From: Pseudonocardia nematodicida
GTDB lineage: Bacteria; Actinomycetota; Actinomycetes; Mycobacteriales; Pseudonocardiaceae
NCBI RefSeq assembly: GCF_040105385.1
Contig: NZ_JBEDNQ010000001.1
Span: 310,001-374,000, forward strand
Length of the DNA: 64,000 bases
Direction: 5' to 3'
How positions within the stretch are numbered: position 1 is the stretch's first letter; each line of letters starts with the position of its first letter. Below the pieces are notes generated by a model. It made no database searches, was not told the origin of the DNA, and saw only the letters and a list, made by a program, of their open reading frames with translations. Shown piece after piece: positions 27,757-36,902 of this stretch. Position numbers and translations under genes: made by a program.

Positions 27757-30087
27757 CTACACCGGCAGGATCCGGACGTCGACGACCCGCCGGTCCCCGG
27801 CGCGCACCTCGTGCACCGGACCGGTCAGCTCGACCTCCGACCGCAGCACCGGATCGGCGCAGGAGGTGCCGACGAACAGCTCGACGGTCCCGGGCTCGAC
27901 GACGTGGCACATCCGCCGGTCGTGCAGCGCCAGCCGGCGGGCCGGGACGTCGAACTCGACCTCCGCCGCCGCGCCCGGCTCCAGCGGGACCCGGGCGTAG
28001 CCGAGCAGCATCGTGACCGGGCGGGTCACCGAGGCGACGACGTCGCTGCCGTAGAGCTGCACGATGTCGGCGCCGGCGCGGTCGCCGTCGTTGCGGACCC
28101 GGCAGGTCACCGTGAACGCGCCGTCGGTCGGTACGTGGGCCGCGGAGATCCGCAGTTCGGAGTGGGTGAAGCGGGTGTAGCTCAGCCCGAACCCGAACGG
28201 GCGCACCGGTGTGGTGTCCACCGCGGTGACCGAGCTCGGCCCGCCCAGCTTCGGATGCAGGTAGGTGTGGGGCTGCGCGCCGGCCGAGCGCGGCAGGCTC
28301 ACCGGCAGCCGTCCCGAGGGGTTCACCCGGCCGGACAGCATCCCGGCGACCGCGCCCGCGCCCTCCTGGCCCGGGAAGAACGCCTGCACCACCGCCGCGC
28401 ACCGGTCCAGCGCCCAGTCCAGCACGTACGGCCGTCCGGTGAGCAGGACCAGCACCACCGGGGTCCCGGAGTCGAGGAGTGCTTCCACCAGCGCGCGCTG
28501 CACCCCGGGCAGCTCGAGGGAGTCGGTGTCGCAGCCCTCGCCGGAGGTGCCGCGGCCGAACAGGCCGGCCCGGTCGCCGACCACCGCGACGGCGACGTCG
28601 GCCCCCGCCGCCGTCTCCGCCGCCGCGACCAGGCCGGAGACGTCGTCGGTGTCCACATCGCACCCGCGGGCGTGCACCACGTCCGCGCCGGGGAGCTCGG
28701 CGCGCAGCGCGTCGAGCACCGTCGCCACCTCGATCCCCAGCGCGGTGCCCGGGTGATGCGGCAGGACGTGGTTGGCGAAGCTGTAGCAGCCCATCAGCGC
28801 GGCCGGGTCGTCGGCGTTCGGGCCGAGCACCGCGATCCGCCGGGTGCCGGCGGGCAGCGGGAGGGTGCCGTCGTTGCCGAGCAGCACCACGGAGCGTTCG
28901 GCGAGCCGGGCGGCGATCTCCCGGTGCTCCGGCGGGTCGAGATCGGGCGCGTTCCCCGGGGCCGGCAGCGTGCCGGTGAACCCGTCGTCGAGCAGGCCAA
29001 GACGGGCCTTCTGCGCGAGCACCCGCAGCACCGCCCGGTCGACGATCTCCTCGGGAAGCGACCCGGAGCGGACCCGCTCGGCCAGCGGCGCCAGGTAGGC
29101 CGTCCCGGTGGGCAGCTCGACGTCGATGCCCGCCACCAGCGCCTGCTCGGCGGCGGCCCCGAGGTCGCCGGCGACGCCGTGCAGGCTGTGCAGGAACGCC
29201 ACCGAGAAGTAGTCGGCGACGACGGTGCCGGTGAAGCCCCAGCGCTCGCGCAGCACCCCGGTGAGCAGCCCGGCGTCGGCCGCGACCGGGACGCCGTCGA
29301 CCTCGGCGTAGGAGTTCATCACCGAGTCCGCGCCGCCGTCGCGGATCGCCATCTCGAACGGCGGGAACAGCACGTCGGCGAGCTCGCGCGGCCCGGCGTG
29401 CACCGGGGCGAGGTTGCGCCCGGACTGCGACGCCGAGTACCCGGCGAAGTGCTTGAGCGTCGCGACGACGCCGGCCGACTGCAGCCCGCGCACGTAGGCG
29501 GCACCGATCGTGCCGACCAGGTACGGGTCCTCGCCGATGCACTCCTCGACGCGGCCCCAGCGGGCGTCGCGGACGACGTCGAGCACCGGGGCCAGGCCCT
29601 GGTGCACGCCGAGCCGGGCCATCGACGTGCCGATCGCGGCGGCCATCTCCTCCACGAGCTCCGGGTCGAACGCCGCACCCCAGGACGGTGGCGCCGGGAA
29701 GGTGGTGGCCCGCCACGCCGCCAGCCCGGTCAGGCACTCCTCGTGCACCAGCGCCGGGATGCCGAGCCGGGTCCCGGCGGCCAGCCAGCGCTGCCGCGCG
29801 GCCAGGTGCGCGAGCCCGTCGGCGGGCTCGACCGGCCGCGTCCCGAACACCCGGGTGAGCTGGCCGAGGCCGTCGGCGGCGAACCGTTCGAACTCCTCGT
29901 GGCCGGACTGCATGCTGTCCTGCATCGGGGCGACGTCCGCATCGGACTCGTCGCCGGAGGCGTGGTCACGCCCCTCCCACAGTCCGACGAGCTGGGCGAG
30001 CTTCTCCTCGAGGGTCATCCGGGCCAGCAGGGCGGCCGGGCGCGGGTCGTGCGACGTGGTGTCGATGGGGGACAGGTCCGTGCTCAT
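27757..30087 (-). CDS. Glycoside hydrolase family 3 (beta-glucosidase/beta-xylosidase)
   Basis: 776 aa without signal peptide, so intracellular. The N-terminal GH3 barrel has LKHFAGY (211-217) and the nucleophile Asp292 in TVVADYF. The middle (alpha/beta)6 domain and a C-terminal fibronectin-III-like domain complete the usual three-domain form. It is the last gene of the sugar ABC importer operon, 31 bp after a permease gene. With xylA nearby it most likely trims imported xylo- or gluco-oligosaccharides; specificity cannot be read from sequence. Confidence 0.9.
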   Translation of the reverse strand: MSTDLSPIDTTSHDPRPAALLARMTLEEKLAQLVGLWEGRDHASGDESDADVAPMQDSMQSGHEEFERFAADGLGQLTRVFGTRPVEPADGLAHLAARQRWLAAGTRLGIPALVHEECLTGLAAWRATTFPAPPSWGAAFDPELVEEMAAAIGTSMARLGVHQGLAPVLDVVRDARWGRVEECIGEDPYLVGTIGAAYVRGLQSAGVVATLKHFAGYSASQSGRNLAPVHAGPRELADVLFPPFEMAIRDGGADSVMNSYAEVDGVPVAADAGLLTGVLRERWGFTGTVVADYFSVAFLHSLHGVAGDLGAAAEQALVAGIDVELPTGTAYLAPLAERVRSGSLPEEIVDRAVLRVLAQKARLGLLDDGFTGTLPAPGNAPDLDPPEHREIAARLAERSVVLLGNDGTLPLPAGTRRIAVLGPNADDPAALMGCYSFANHVLPHHPGTALGIEVATVLDALRAELPGADVVHARGCDVDTDDVSGLVAAAETAAGADVAVAVVGDRAGLFGRGTSGEGCDTDSLELPGVQRALVEALLDSGTPVVLVLLTGRPYVLDWALDRCAAVVQAFFPGQEGAGAVAGMLSGRVNPSGRLPVSLPRSAGAQPHTYLHPKLGGPSSVTAVDTTPVRPFGFGLSYTRFTHSELRISAAHVPTDGAFTVTCRVRNDGDRAGADIVQLYGSDVVASVTRPVTMLLGYARVPLEPGAAAEVEFDVPARRLALHDRRMCHVVEPGTVELFVGTSCADPVLRSEVELTGPVHEVRAGDRRVVDVRILPV

Positions 30088-30118
30088 GGGGGCCTTTCGT
30101 CGGGAGGTTCAGCGGTTC

Positions 30119-31018
30119 TCAGCGCCCGGCGCCGGCGGTCAGGCCGGCCAGCAGGAAGCGGCGGGCCATCAGGTAGACGACCAGCAACGGCAGCAGCGAG
30201 AGCAGCACCGCGGCGGTGACCAGCGGGACGTTGGTGCCGTACTGGCCCTGGAAGTCCCAGAGCCCGAGCGTCAGCACCCGCACCGCGGCGTTCTGGGTCA
30301 GGACCAGCGGGAACAGGAACCCGTTCCACGCCTGCAGCGCGGTGAAGATGCCGATCGTCGCGAGCCCGGGGCGGGCCAGCGGCAGCACCAGGGACCACAG
30401 CACCCGCCCCGGCCCGGCGCCGTCCAGGACGGCCGCCTCGAACAGTTCGTTCGGCACGTCGCGCAGGCTGGAGGTCAGCACGACGACGGCCAGCGGCAGC
30501 GCGAACGCCGCGGTCGGCAGGATGATCGCCAGCAGGGTGTCGTAGAGCCGCAGCTGGGTGACCATCAGGTACAGCGGGACGATCACCGCCTGGGCCGGGA
30601 CGGCGAGCCCGAGCAGCAGCAGGGTGAAGCTGCGCGCGACCCACCGGCTGCGGCTGCGCACGATCGCGTACGCGGCCGGCAGCGCGAGTACCAGCACGAT
30701 CGCGACGCAGGCCGCCGCGACGATCACGTTGTTGGCGAAGTAGCGCGGGAAGTTCGAGGTCAGGACGTCGGCGTAGTTGTCCAGGGTGAGCCCGGACGGC
30801 ACGGCCAGCGGGCCGTCGGCCAGGTAGTCCGACGACGCCCGGAAGCTGGTCACGAACAGGAAGTACAGCGGGACGGCGACGATCACGAACCAGACCCCGG
30901 CGCCGAGCGCGCCGGGTACGTTCACCCGTTCCCGGCGTCGTCGCCCCCGGTGGGGTGGCTCGGGAGGGTGCTCGCGCAGCGGATCCGGCGCCGTGGTCGT
31001 CGTCGATGTGGTCGTCAC
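30119..31018 (-). CDS. Carbohydrate ABC transporter permease (MalG type)
   Basis: 299 aa. A basic, Thr/Pro-rich N-terminus precedes six TM helices. The EAA loop that contacts the ATPase reads NELFEAAVLDGAGPGRVLWSL. The GTG overlaps the preceding permease stop (GTGA). It forms the importer core with the upstream permease and the binding protein; the ATPase is encoded at 35767. Confidence 0.92.
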   Translation of the reverse strand: MTTTSTTTTAPDPLREHPPEPPHRGRRRRERVNVPGALGAGVWFVIVAVPLYFLFVTSFRASSDYLADGPLAVPSGLTLDNYADVLTSNFPRYFANNVIVAAACVAIVLVLALPAAYAIVRSRSRWVARSFTLLLLGLAVPAQAVIVPLYLMVTQLRLYDTLLAIILPTAAFALPLAVVVLTSSLRDVPNELFEAAVLDGAGPGRVLWSLVLPLARPGLATIGIFTALQAWNGFLFPLVLTQNAAVRVLTLGLWDFQGQYGTNVPLVTAAVLLSLLPLLVVYLMARRFLLAGLTAGAGR

Positions 31019-31905
31019 ATCCCCTCCCGCTGGCTGGTCATCTTCCGGTAGCCGGTCACCCGTGCGATGAGCAGCGACAACGCGGTGCCCAGCAGCAGCA
31101 GGACGACGGCGAGCGCGCTCGCGTAGCCCATGTCGAAGCTGCGGAAGCCCTGCAGGTACATGTGCAGCGGCAGGATCCGGGTCGCCGTGCCGGGGCCGCC
31201 GTCGGTCAGGATCAGGACGACCTCGAACGTGGTCATCGACCCGACGACGATCAGCACCCCGGAGGTGATGATCGTGTCCCGCAGCTGCGGGACGGTGATC
31301 GAGCGGAACGTCCGCCACCGGCTCGCGCCGTCGATCAGCGCGGCCTCGTAGAGCTGGGCCGGGATCGCCCGGGCCGCGGCCTGGTAGAGCAGCGTGTGGA
31401 ACGGCATGTACTGCCAGCCGATCACCAGGATGACCGCGGCGAAGGCGTAGCGGCCGTCGCCGATGATGTTGCCGTCTCCGATCCCGATGAGCGGGCCGAG
31501 CACCGACGCCAGCCCGAAGTTGGGGTCGAGCAGGGTGCCCCAGAGCACCGCGATCGCGGCGCTGGACATCAGCAGCGGCACGAAGAACAGCGCGGCCAGC
31601 ACCGCGCGGGACCGGGGACGCCCGGCGAGCCAGACCCCGAGCGGCAGCGCGACGGCGGTCTGCAGCACCCAGGAGGCGAACGTCAGCCCGAACGACAGCC
31701 GCAGCGACTCGACGAACAGCGGGTCGGCGGTGAGCCGGGTCCAGTTGTCCAGGCCGGTCCACCGCGGCGGGTTCAGTCCGTCGTAGACGGTGAAGCTGAG
31801 GTAGACCACCGCCAGCATCGGCAGCAGCGCGAACAGCCCGAAGAAGGTCACGGCGGGGGCGACCCAGACGAATCCGGGCCGCCCCGCCCGGGAGACCGTG
31901 CTCAC
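31015..31905 (-). CDS. Carbohydrate ABC transporter permease (MalF type)
   Basis: 296 aa with six TM helices. The EAA motif PAQLYEAALIDGASRWRTFRSI is near residue 190. The GTG start overlaps the binding-protein stop (GTGA), and its own stop overlaps the next permease start, so the three importer genes are a tightly coupled unit. Confidence 0.92.
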   Translation of the reverse strand: MSTVSRAGRPGFVWVAPAVTFFGLFALLPMLAVVYLSFTVYDGLNPPRWTGLDNWTRLTADPLFVESLRLSFGLTFASWVLQTAVALPLGVWLAGRPRSRAVLAALFFVPLLMSSAAIAVLWGTLLDPNFGLASVLGPLIGIGDGNIIGDGRYAFAAVILVIGWQYMPFHTLLYQAAARAIPAQLYEAALIDGASRWRTFRSITVPQLRDTIITSGVLIVVGSMTTFEVVLILTDGGPGTATRILPLHMYLQGFRSFDMGYASALAVVLLLLGTALSLLIARVTGYRKMTSQREGM

Positions 31906-33218
31906 CGGCTCGCCGAGTCCATCGCCTCGGCGAACTGCTCCGGGCTCAGCTCCTTGGTGAAGACCTTGGACAGGTTGGTGAGCATGGTCTGCGCCTCGGC
32001 GGCGGGCAGCGCCTGGTCCCAGGACTGGATGAACGTCGGCGCGTTCTGGGTCTGCTCGTAGGTGTAGACGTTGAAGGCGGTGAAGTCGCCGACCGAGCCG
32101 ACCTGGTCGGAGATCCCGTTGACGGCCGGGACCTGGCCGTTCTCCAGCATCCCCTGCACGTACTGCGGGTCGGTCATCTGGGTGAGCAGGAAGTCGGTGG
32201 CGGCGTCCACGTCGGACGATCCGGCGGCGACCGAGTAGTAGTTCGACGGGTTGCCGATCACGTTGCCCGGGTCGCCCGCGCCGCCCTCGACGGCCGGGAA
32301 CGGTGCCCAGCCGAGCTTGTCCTGCTCCAGGAAGTCCGGGAAGTTGTCGTTGAGGCTGGTGACCTGCCAGGAGCCCATCAGCTCCATCGCGGCCCGCCCG
32401 CTGGTGAGCAGCGCCTGCGAGGCGTTGTTGTCGTAGTCGACGGCGGTGAAGTTCGTGCCGAACGCGCCGCGGTCGACGAGGTCCTGCACCATCGTCATCG
32501 CCTCGACCACGGCCGGGTCCTGCCAGGCGCCGGGCTCACCGGCCGCGATGGCCTCGAACTTCTCCGGGCCGCCGACCCGGTCCAGCAGGTACTCCGGGTA
32601 CATCATCGACGTCCAGGCCTGCGCGCCGGCGAGCGCGATCGGCTGCACCCCGGAGTCCCGCAGCCGGTCCACCGTGGACAGGAACTCCTGCCAGGTCGCC
32701 GGGAACCCGGTGATGCCGGCCTCGGCGAACACGTCCTTGTTGTAGAAGAACGACAGCGGCTGCATGCCCTGCATGGGGACGGCGTGCACCTGGCCGTCGA
32801 TCGTGCCGGTCTCCAGCACCTGCGGGAGGAAGGCGTCCTTCACCGCGGGGTCCGCGTCGAGCGCGGCGGTGAGGTCCGCGGTCTGCCCGGCCTCGACGTA
32901 ACCGCGCAGGTTCCCGCCGCCCCAGTTGTAGAAGATGTCCGGGCCGTTCGGGGAGCCGACGGCGGTCTGCAGGGCGGCCTTGTACGGGTCGTTGAGGTAG
33001 GTGGTCAGGTCGATCTGTGCCCCGCCGTCGCCGTTGTACCGGTCGACGGCCTCCTGCTGGACGACGTTGAGGCCCTCGTTCTGCAGCGTCCAGAGCGCCA
33101 GGTTCCCGCCGTCGGCCCGCGGCCCGGCCGTGCCACCGCCGCACGCCGCGACGGCGGCGAGTCCGGTGGCGAGCGCGGCCGCGACGGCGGTCCTGCGTAC
33201 CCGTGACCAGGTCGACAT
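31902..33218 (-). CDS. Sugar-binding lipoprotein of ABC transporter
   Basis: 438 aa family 1 extracellular solute-binding protein. The signal peptide has a lipobox AVAAC, so the mature protein is lipid-anchored. The body shows typical binding-protein features such as SFFYNKDVFAEAGI and GRAAMELMGSW. The ATG has AAGGAG 7 nt upstream. It is the first gene of the importer-GH3 operon, and its leader contains two GAAAGTTTC operator-like sites. Confidence 0.92.
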   Translation of the reverse strand: MSTWSRVRRTAVAAALATGLAAVAACGGGTAGPRADGGNLALWTLQNEGLNVVQQEAVDRYNGDGGAQIDLTTYLNDPYKAALQTAVGSPNGPDIFYNWGGGNLRGYVEAGQTADLTAALDADPAVKDAFLPQVLETGTIDGQVHAVPMQGMQPLSFFYNKDVFAEAGITGFPATWQEFLSTVDRLRDSGVQPIALAGAQAWTSMMYPEYLLDRVGGPEKFEAIAAGEPGAWQDPAVVEAMTMVQDLVDRGAFGTNFTAVDYDNNASQALLTSGRAAMELMGSWQVTSLNDNFPDFLEQDKLGWAPFPAVEGGAGDPGNVIGNPSNYYSVAAGSSDVDAATDFLLTQMTDPQYVQGMLENGQVPAVNGISDQVGSVGDFTAFNVYTYEQTQNAPTFIQSWDQALPAAEAQTMLTNLSKVFTKELSPEQFAEAMDSASR

Positions 33219-33240
33219 GAGCTCTCCTTTGAGCGGGTAT

Positions 33241-33339
33241 CGAAAGTTTCCGAGACTTGCGAGCGCGGTACGGGGAAGTTAGGGGGCTTTGTGAGACCCG
33301 TCAAGGTGCACGGGGTGCCAGCCATCTCTGAAAGTTTCG
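33241..33339. promoter_or_regulatory. Pair of LacI-type operators (GAAA-G-TTTC)
   Basis: GAAAGTTTC occurs at 33242-33250 (in CGAAAGTTTCCG) and at 33330-33338 (in CTGAAAGTTTCG), 88 bp apart. Each is palindromic around a central base. They lie between the importer operon and the divergent LacI gene, spaced suitably for looping or dual control. Similar GAAA-N-TTTC elements are known upstream of xylan-utilisation genes in Streptomyces. Confidence 0.65.
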
Positions 33340-33362
33340 CTACAGTGCGCGTGCGCTGCCGC

Positions 33363-33410
33363 GCTCGTGAGTGGTTATCGCGGCCGGGGCCGCGATGACC
33401 ACTCACGAGC
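33363..33410. repeat. Long near-perfect palindrome (23-bp stem)
   Basis: The 23-bp arms (33363-33385, 33388-33410) have a 2-nt centre and one T.G mismatch. The core AGTGGTT-TCGCGGCC is shared with the palindrome at 56663. Here it sits 5 bp before the ribosome-binding site of the LacI gene, so it lies in that gene's leader or promoter. Confidence 0.85.
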
Positions 33411-33428
33411 CGACGGAGGAGGCGCCTT

Positions 33429-34442
33429 CTGAAGCGCAGTCGCGTGACGATCGCCGAGATCGCCGAGCAGGCCGGTGTCTCGGTCCCGACCGTCTCCAAG
33501 GTCCTCAACGGCCGGGCCGACGTCGCGTCGGCCACCCGCGAGCGCGTGCAGGACGTCGTCGCCCGCAGCGGCTACCGGCGGCGCGGCAGCACGCCGCGGC
33601 GCCGGACCGGGCTGGTCGACGTGGTGCTCGACCGGCTCGACTCGTTCTGGGCGATGGAGGTGCTGCGCGGCGCGGAGATCGAGGCGCGTCGCACCGACCG
33701 GCAGGTCGTGCTGAACACCTCGGAGAACGAGGCGCCCGGGTCGCGGGCCTGGCTGGACCGGCTCGCCGCGCGCGGGTCCGACGGCGTCGTGGTCGTCGTC
33801 GGGTACCAGGACCAGGAGACCGCCGCGCGCCTCGCGGCGCTCGAGGCCCGGGTGGTGCTGCTCGACCCGGTCGGCGGGACCGACCCCGCGTTCCCCACGG
33901 TGGGCGCGACGAACTGGGCCGGCGGGCTCAGCGCCGTCGAGCACCTGATCGCGCTCGGGCACCGCCGGATCGGCATCATCTCCGGGCCGCCCCGGCTGTC
34001 GTCCAGCCAGCAGCGGGTCGACGGCTACCGCGCGGCGCTGCGCCGGGCCGGGATCGAGGTCGACGACGACCTGGTGCACTACGGCGACTTCCTCGTCGGC
34101 GGTGGGCGTCGCGGGGCCGCGGCGCTGGCCGCGCTGGACGACCCGCCGACCGCGATCTTCGCCGGGGCGGACATGCAGGCCGTCGGGGTGTACTCCGAGG
34201 CCGACCGGCGCGGCCTGCGGGTTCCGGAGGACCTCAGCGTCGTCGGGTTCGACGACATCGCGCTGTGCGAGCACCTGCGCCCGTCCCTGACCACGGTCCG
34301 GCAGCCGCTGGCCCGGATGGCGGCCGAGGCCGTGCGGCTCGCGCTCGACGAGCCGCGCACCGACGCCGACGGCGCAGCGCCCCGGCTGGAGCTGGCCACC
34401 GACCTGGTCGTCCGGTCGAGCACGGCGCCCCCGCGCGCCTGA
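33429..34442 (+). CDS. LacI-family transcriptional regulator, apparent CTG start
   Basis: 337 aa if started at CTG 33429, giving M-KRSRVTIAEIAEQAGVSVPTVSKVLNGR, the usual LacI N-terminus. GGAGGAGG (33415-33422) lies 6 nt before this CTG but 21 nt before the alternative GTG at 33444, which would also cut into the first HTH residues. The HTH (about 6-27) is followed by a periplasmic-binding-protein-like sugar domain (60-330) with GFDDIALCEHLRPSLTTV. It is divergent from the importer operon, whose leader carries two LacI-like operators, so it very likely represses xylo-oligosaccharide uptake. Confidence 0.88.
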   Translation: MKRSRVTIAEIAEQAGVSVPTVSKVLNGRADVASATRERVQDVVARSGYRRRGSTPRRRTGLVDVVLDRLDSFWAMEVLRGAEIEARRTDRQVVLNTSENEAPGSRAWLDRLAARGSDGVVVVVGYQDQETAARLAALEARVVLLDPVGGTDPAFPTVGATNWAGGLSAVEHLIALGHRRIGIISGPPRLSSSQQRVDGYRAALRRAGIEVDDDLVHYGDFLVGGGRRGAAALAALDDPPTAIFAGADMQAVGVYSEADRRGLRVPEDLSVVGFDDIALCEHLRPSLTTVRQPLARMAAEAVRLALDEPRTDADGAAPRLELATDLVVRSSTAPPRA

Positions 34443-34516
34443 CCCGCCCCCGCCGTCCCTCCCGCCACCCGCAGACTCGAACTGCTCGGTTGTGCCCGTC
34501 GGTGGGCCCGCGTGGT

Positions 34517-35653
34517 TCAGGCCGGGGTCCAGGCGCCCGGGTCCGCGACCAGGCCCGACAGGGCGGACCCTCCGGCGCCGCGCAGGGTGGTTCCCGGGGC
34601 CGGGGTGGAACGGTGCAGCCGCTCGGCGGGGACGCCGTGTCGCGCCAGCTCCGCTCCCACCGCCGTGCAGAACTCCGCACCCGCGGCGGCGAACCGGCCG
34701 CCGAGCACCACCGCGTCCGGGTCGAGCGGCGCGGCGAACGCGGCGAGCGCGCCGCCCAGGGCGCGACCGGCGCGGGCCGGCGGGACGTCCGGCCCGGTCT
34801 CGGCGGCGACGCAGCCGCGGCGGCCACACGAGCAGGCGGCGCCGCCCCGGCGGGCGGTGAGGTGGCCGAAGCGGATCGCCGAGTCCCCGGCGCACGGCAC
34901 GCCGTCGCGGAGCAGGACGACGCCGACCTCGGAACGGCCGCCCACGTACACGACCGTGCCCGGCGCCGCCCCGTCGCTGCTCGCGGCGCCCCGCGGACGG
35001 GGTGCCGCGCCGCGCGACGGGGCGCCGTCCGCCGCGGCGGCCAGCGTCACCCCGCACCGCACCGACAGCGCGATACCGTCGGCACCGACCGTGCGCGCCT
35101 CCACGGCGAGCAGCGCGCCGAAGTCCACATCGGACCAGCCGAGGGCCGGCGCCGTCCGCACCGTGCTCCGGTCCGCGCCGACCACCCCCGGGACCGCCAC
35201 GACGATCCCGGCCGCGGGACGGTCGCCACCCGCCGCGGCGAGCAGCAGCTCGCGCAGCACCGGCCGGACCGCCCGGGCCGCCGCCACCGGACCGGCCACG
35301 GCGAGCGCGACCCGCCGCCACTGCCGTGCCCCGGTCCGTCCGGCGAGATCGACCAGGCAGCCGCCCACGCCGTCGTCCTCGATCCGGAGTCCGATCCCGA
35401 CCGGACCCGCCGGGTCCGGGACCAGGCGGTGACCCGGTCGTCCGGATCCGGCCGGCCGGCCGGTCCCGGCGTCGCGCAGCAGCCCGCCGTCGAGGAGCTC
35501 GGCGACCAGTCCGGACACCGTCGAGCGGGTCAGCCCGGTCCGCCCCGCGACGTCCGCGCGGCTGATCGGGGCGTGCCGCAGCACCGTCTCCAGGACCACG
35601 GACAGGTGGTGTCGCCGCAGCTCACCGGCGGTGATCCGGCCGCGCGCGTCCAT
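34517..35653 (-). CDS. ROK-family transcriptional regulator (XylR-like)
   Basis: 378 aa. The N-terminal winged HTH (about 10-62) has SRADVAGRTGLTRSTVSGLVAELLD. The rest is an ROK domain with the zinc motif CSCGRRGC. The ATG has CGGAG 6-7 nt upstream. It is divergent from the importer ATPase across 113 bp containing a clear palindrome. Together with nearby xylA this suggests control by xylose. A Pro/Gly/Ala-rich insertion in the ROK domain (about 245-270) is unusual. Confidence 0.86.
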   Translation of the reverse strand: MDARGRITAGELRRHHLSVVLETVLRHAPISRADVAGRTGLTRSTVSGLVAELLDGGLLRDAGTGRPAGSGRPGHRLVPDPAGPVGIGLRIEDDGVGGCLVDLAGRTGARQWRRVALAVAGPVAAARAVRPVLRELLLAAAGGDRPAAGIVVAVPGVVGADRSTVRTAPALGWSDVDFGALLAVEARTVGADGIALSVRCGVTLAAAADGAPSRGAAPRPRGAASSDGAAPGTVVYVGGRSEVGVVLLRDGVPCAGDSAIRFGHLTARRGGAACSCGRRGCVAAETGPDVPPARAGRALGGALAAFAAPLDPDAVVLGGRFAAAGAEFCTAVGAELARHGVPAERLHRSTPAPGTTLRGAGGSALSGLVADPGAWTPA

Positions 35654-35669
35654 GCGTGCTCCGAGGTCG

Positions 35670-35692
35670 GTTAGTTCGGGAGACGAACAAAC
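35670..35692. promoter_or_regulatory. ROK/XylR-type operator
   Basis: GTTAGTTCG and CGAACAAAC form 9-bp arms (8 of 9 paired) around a 5-bp spacer, between the divergent ROK and importer-ATPase genes. The TTAGTT...AACAAAC character resembles known XylR operators. It lies 17 bp before the ROK ATG, a good position for autorepression. Confidence 0.6.
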
Positions 35693-35766
35693 TCTAGTGG
35701 CGCGGGGCACGTTCCGGCTAGACATCACCTCCGCCGGCAGCGGAGCCGGCGGGAGAGGGGACGAAC

Positions 35767-36867
35767 ATGGCCGAGGTCGCCTACCGGGCCGCGTCCCGCG
35801 TCTACCCGGGGACACCCCCGGTGCGCGCGGTGGACCGGCTCGACCTGGACATCGCCGACGGGGAGTTCCTGGTCCTGGTCGGGCCGTCCGGCTCGGGCAA
35901 GTCCACCGCGCTGCGGATGCTGGCCGGGCTGGAGGACGTCGACGAGGGCGGCATCGAGATCGGCGGGCGCGACGTCTCCGACCTGCACCCCAAGGAACGC
36001 GACATCGCGATGGTGTTCCAGAACTACGCCCTCTACCCGCACATGACCGTCGCCGAGAACATGGGCTTCGCGTTGCGGCTGCAGAAGGTGTCCCGCGCCG
36101 AGACGGCGCGACGGGTCTCCGAGACCGCGCGGCTGCTCGACCTCGCGAACTACCTGGATCGCAAGCCGAAGGCGCTCTCCGGTGGGCAGCGCCAGCGGGT
36201 CGCGATGGGCCGCGCCATCGTCCGTGAGCCCGCGGTGTTCCTGATGGACGAGCCGCTGTCCAACCTGGACGCGAAGCTGCGAGTGGAGACCCGCGCCAAC
36301 ATCGCCGCGCTGCAGCAGCGGCTCGCGACCACCACCGTCTACGTCACCCACGACCAGGTCGAGGCGATGACGATGGGGCACCGGGTGGCGGTGCTGCGCG
36401 ACGGGCTGCTGGAGCAGTGCGCCTCGCCGCGGGAGCTCTACGAGCGCCCGGCCACCGCGTTCGTCGCCGGCTTCATCGGCTCGCCCGCGATGAACCTGCG
36501 CACCGCCGCGCTCGTCGAGGGCGGCGCGGAGTTCGCCGGGACCACGCTGCCGCTGCCCCGCACGCTGCTGAACTGGGCCCACGACGCCGGGCTCGGCGAG
36601 CTGACCGTCGGGATCCGGCCGGAGGGACTGCGGCCCGCGGGCGCCGACGAGCCGGGGTTCGAGCTGACCGTCGAGCTCGCCGAGGAGCTGGGCTCGGACA
36701 CGTTCGTGCACGGCCGGATCGGGTCCGGCGACGGCGACCGGCGGTTCGTGCTGCGCACCGAGGGCGGGTCGGGCCCGCCGGTCGGCAGCACGCTCCGGGT
36801 CGCGGTGCGCGACCCGGGCGCGGTCCACACCTTCGACCCGACGACCGGACGGCGGCTGGAGCCGTGA
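35767..36867 (+). CDS. Sugar ABC transporter ATP-binding protein (MsmK/UgpC type)
   Basis: 366 aa. Walker A GPSGSGKST (38-46), Q-loop, LSGGQRQR signature (about 138-145), Walker B VFLMDEPLSNLD and the switch His in VTHDQ. The C-terminal ~130 residues are the TOBE/OB regulatory domain typical of the MalK group. It probably powers the importer at 30.1-33.2 kb, since no other ATPase is near. xylA follows 35 bp downstream. Confidence 0.93.
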   Translation: MAEVAYRAASRVYPGTPPVRAVDRLDLDIADGEFLVLVGPSGSGKSTALRMLAGLEDVDEGGIEIGGRDVSDLHPKERDIAMVFQNYALYPHMTVAENMGFALRLQKVSRAETARRVSETARLLDLANYLDRKPKALSGGQRQRVAMGRAIVREPAVFLMDEPLSNLDAKLRVETRANIAALQQRLATTTVYVTHDQVEAMTMGHRVAVLRDGLLEQCASPRELYERPATAFVAGFIGSPAMNLRTAALVEGGAEFAGTTLPLPRTLLNWAHDAGLGELTVGIRPEGLRPAGADEPGFELTVELAEELGSDTFVHGRIGSGDGDRRFVLRTEGGSGPPVGSTLRVAVRDPGAVHTFDPTTGRRLEP

Positions 36868-36902
36868 CCCGTCCGGACACCTCGACCGAGGAGAACAGCC
36901 CG

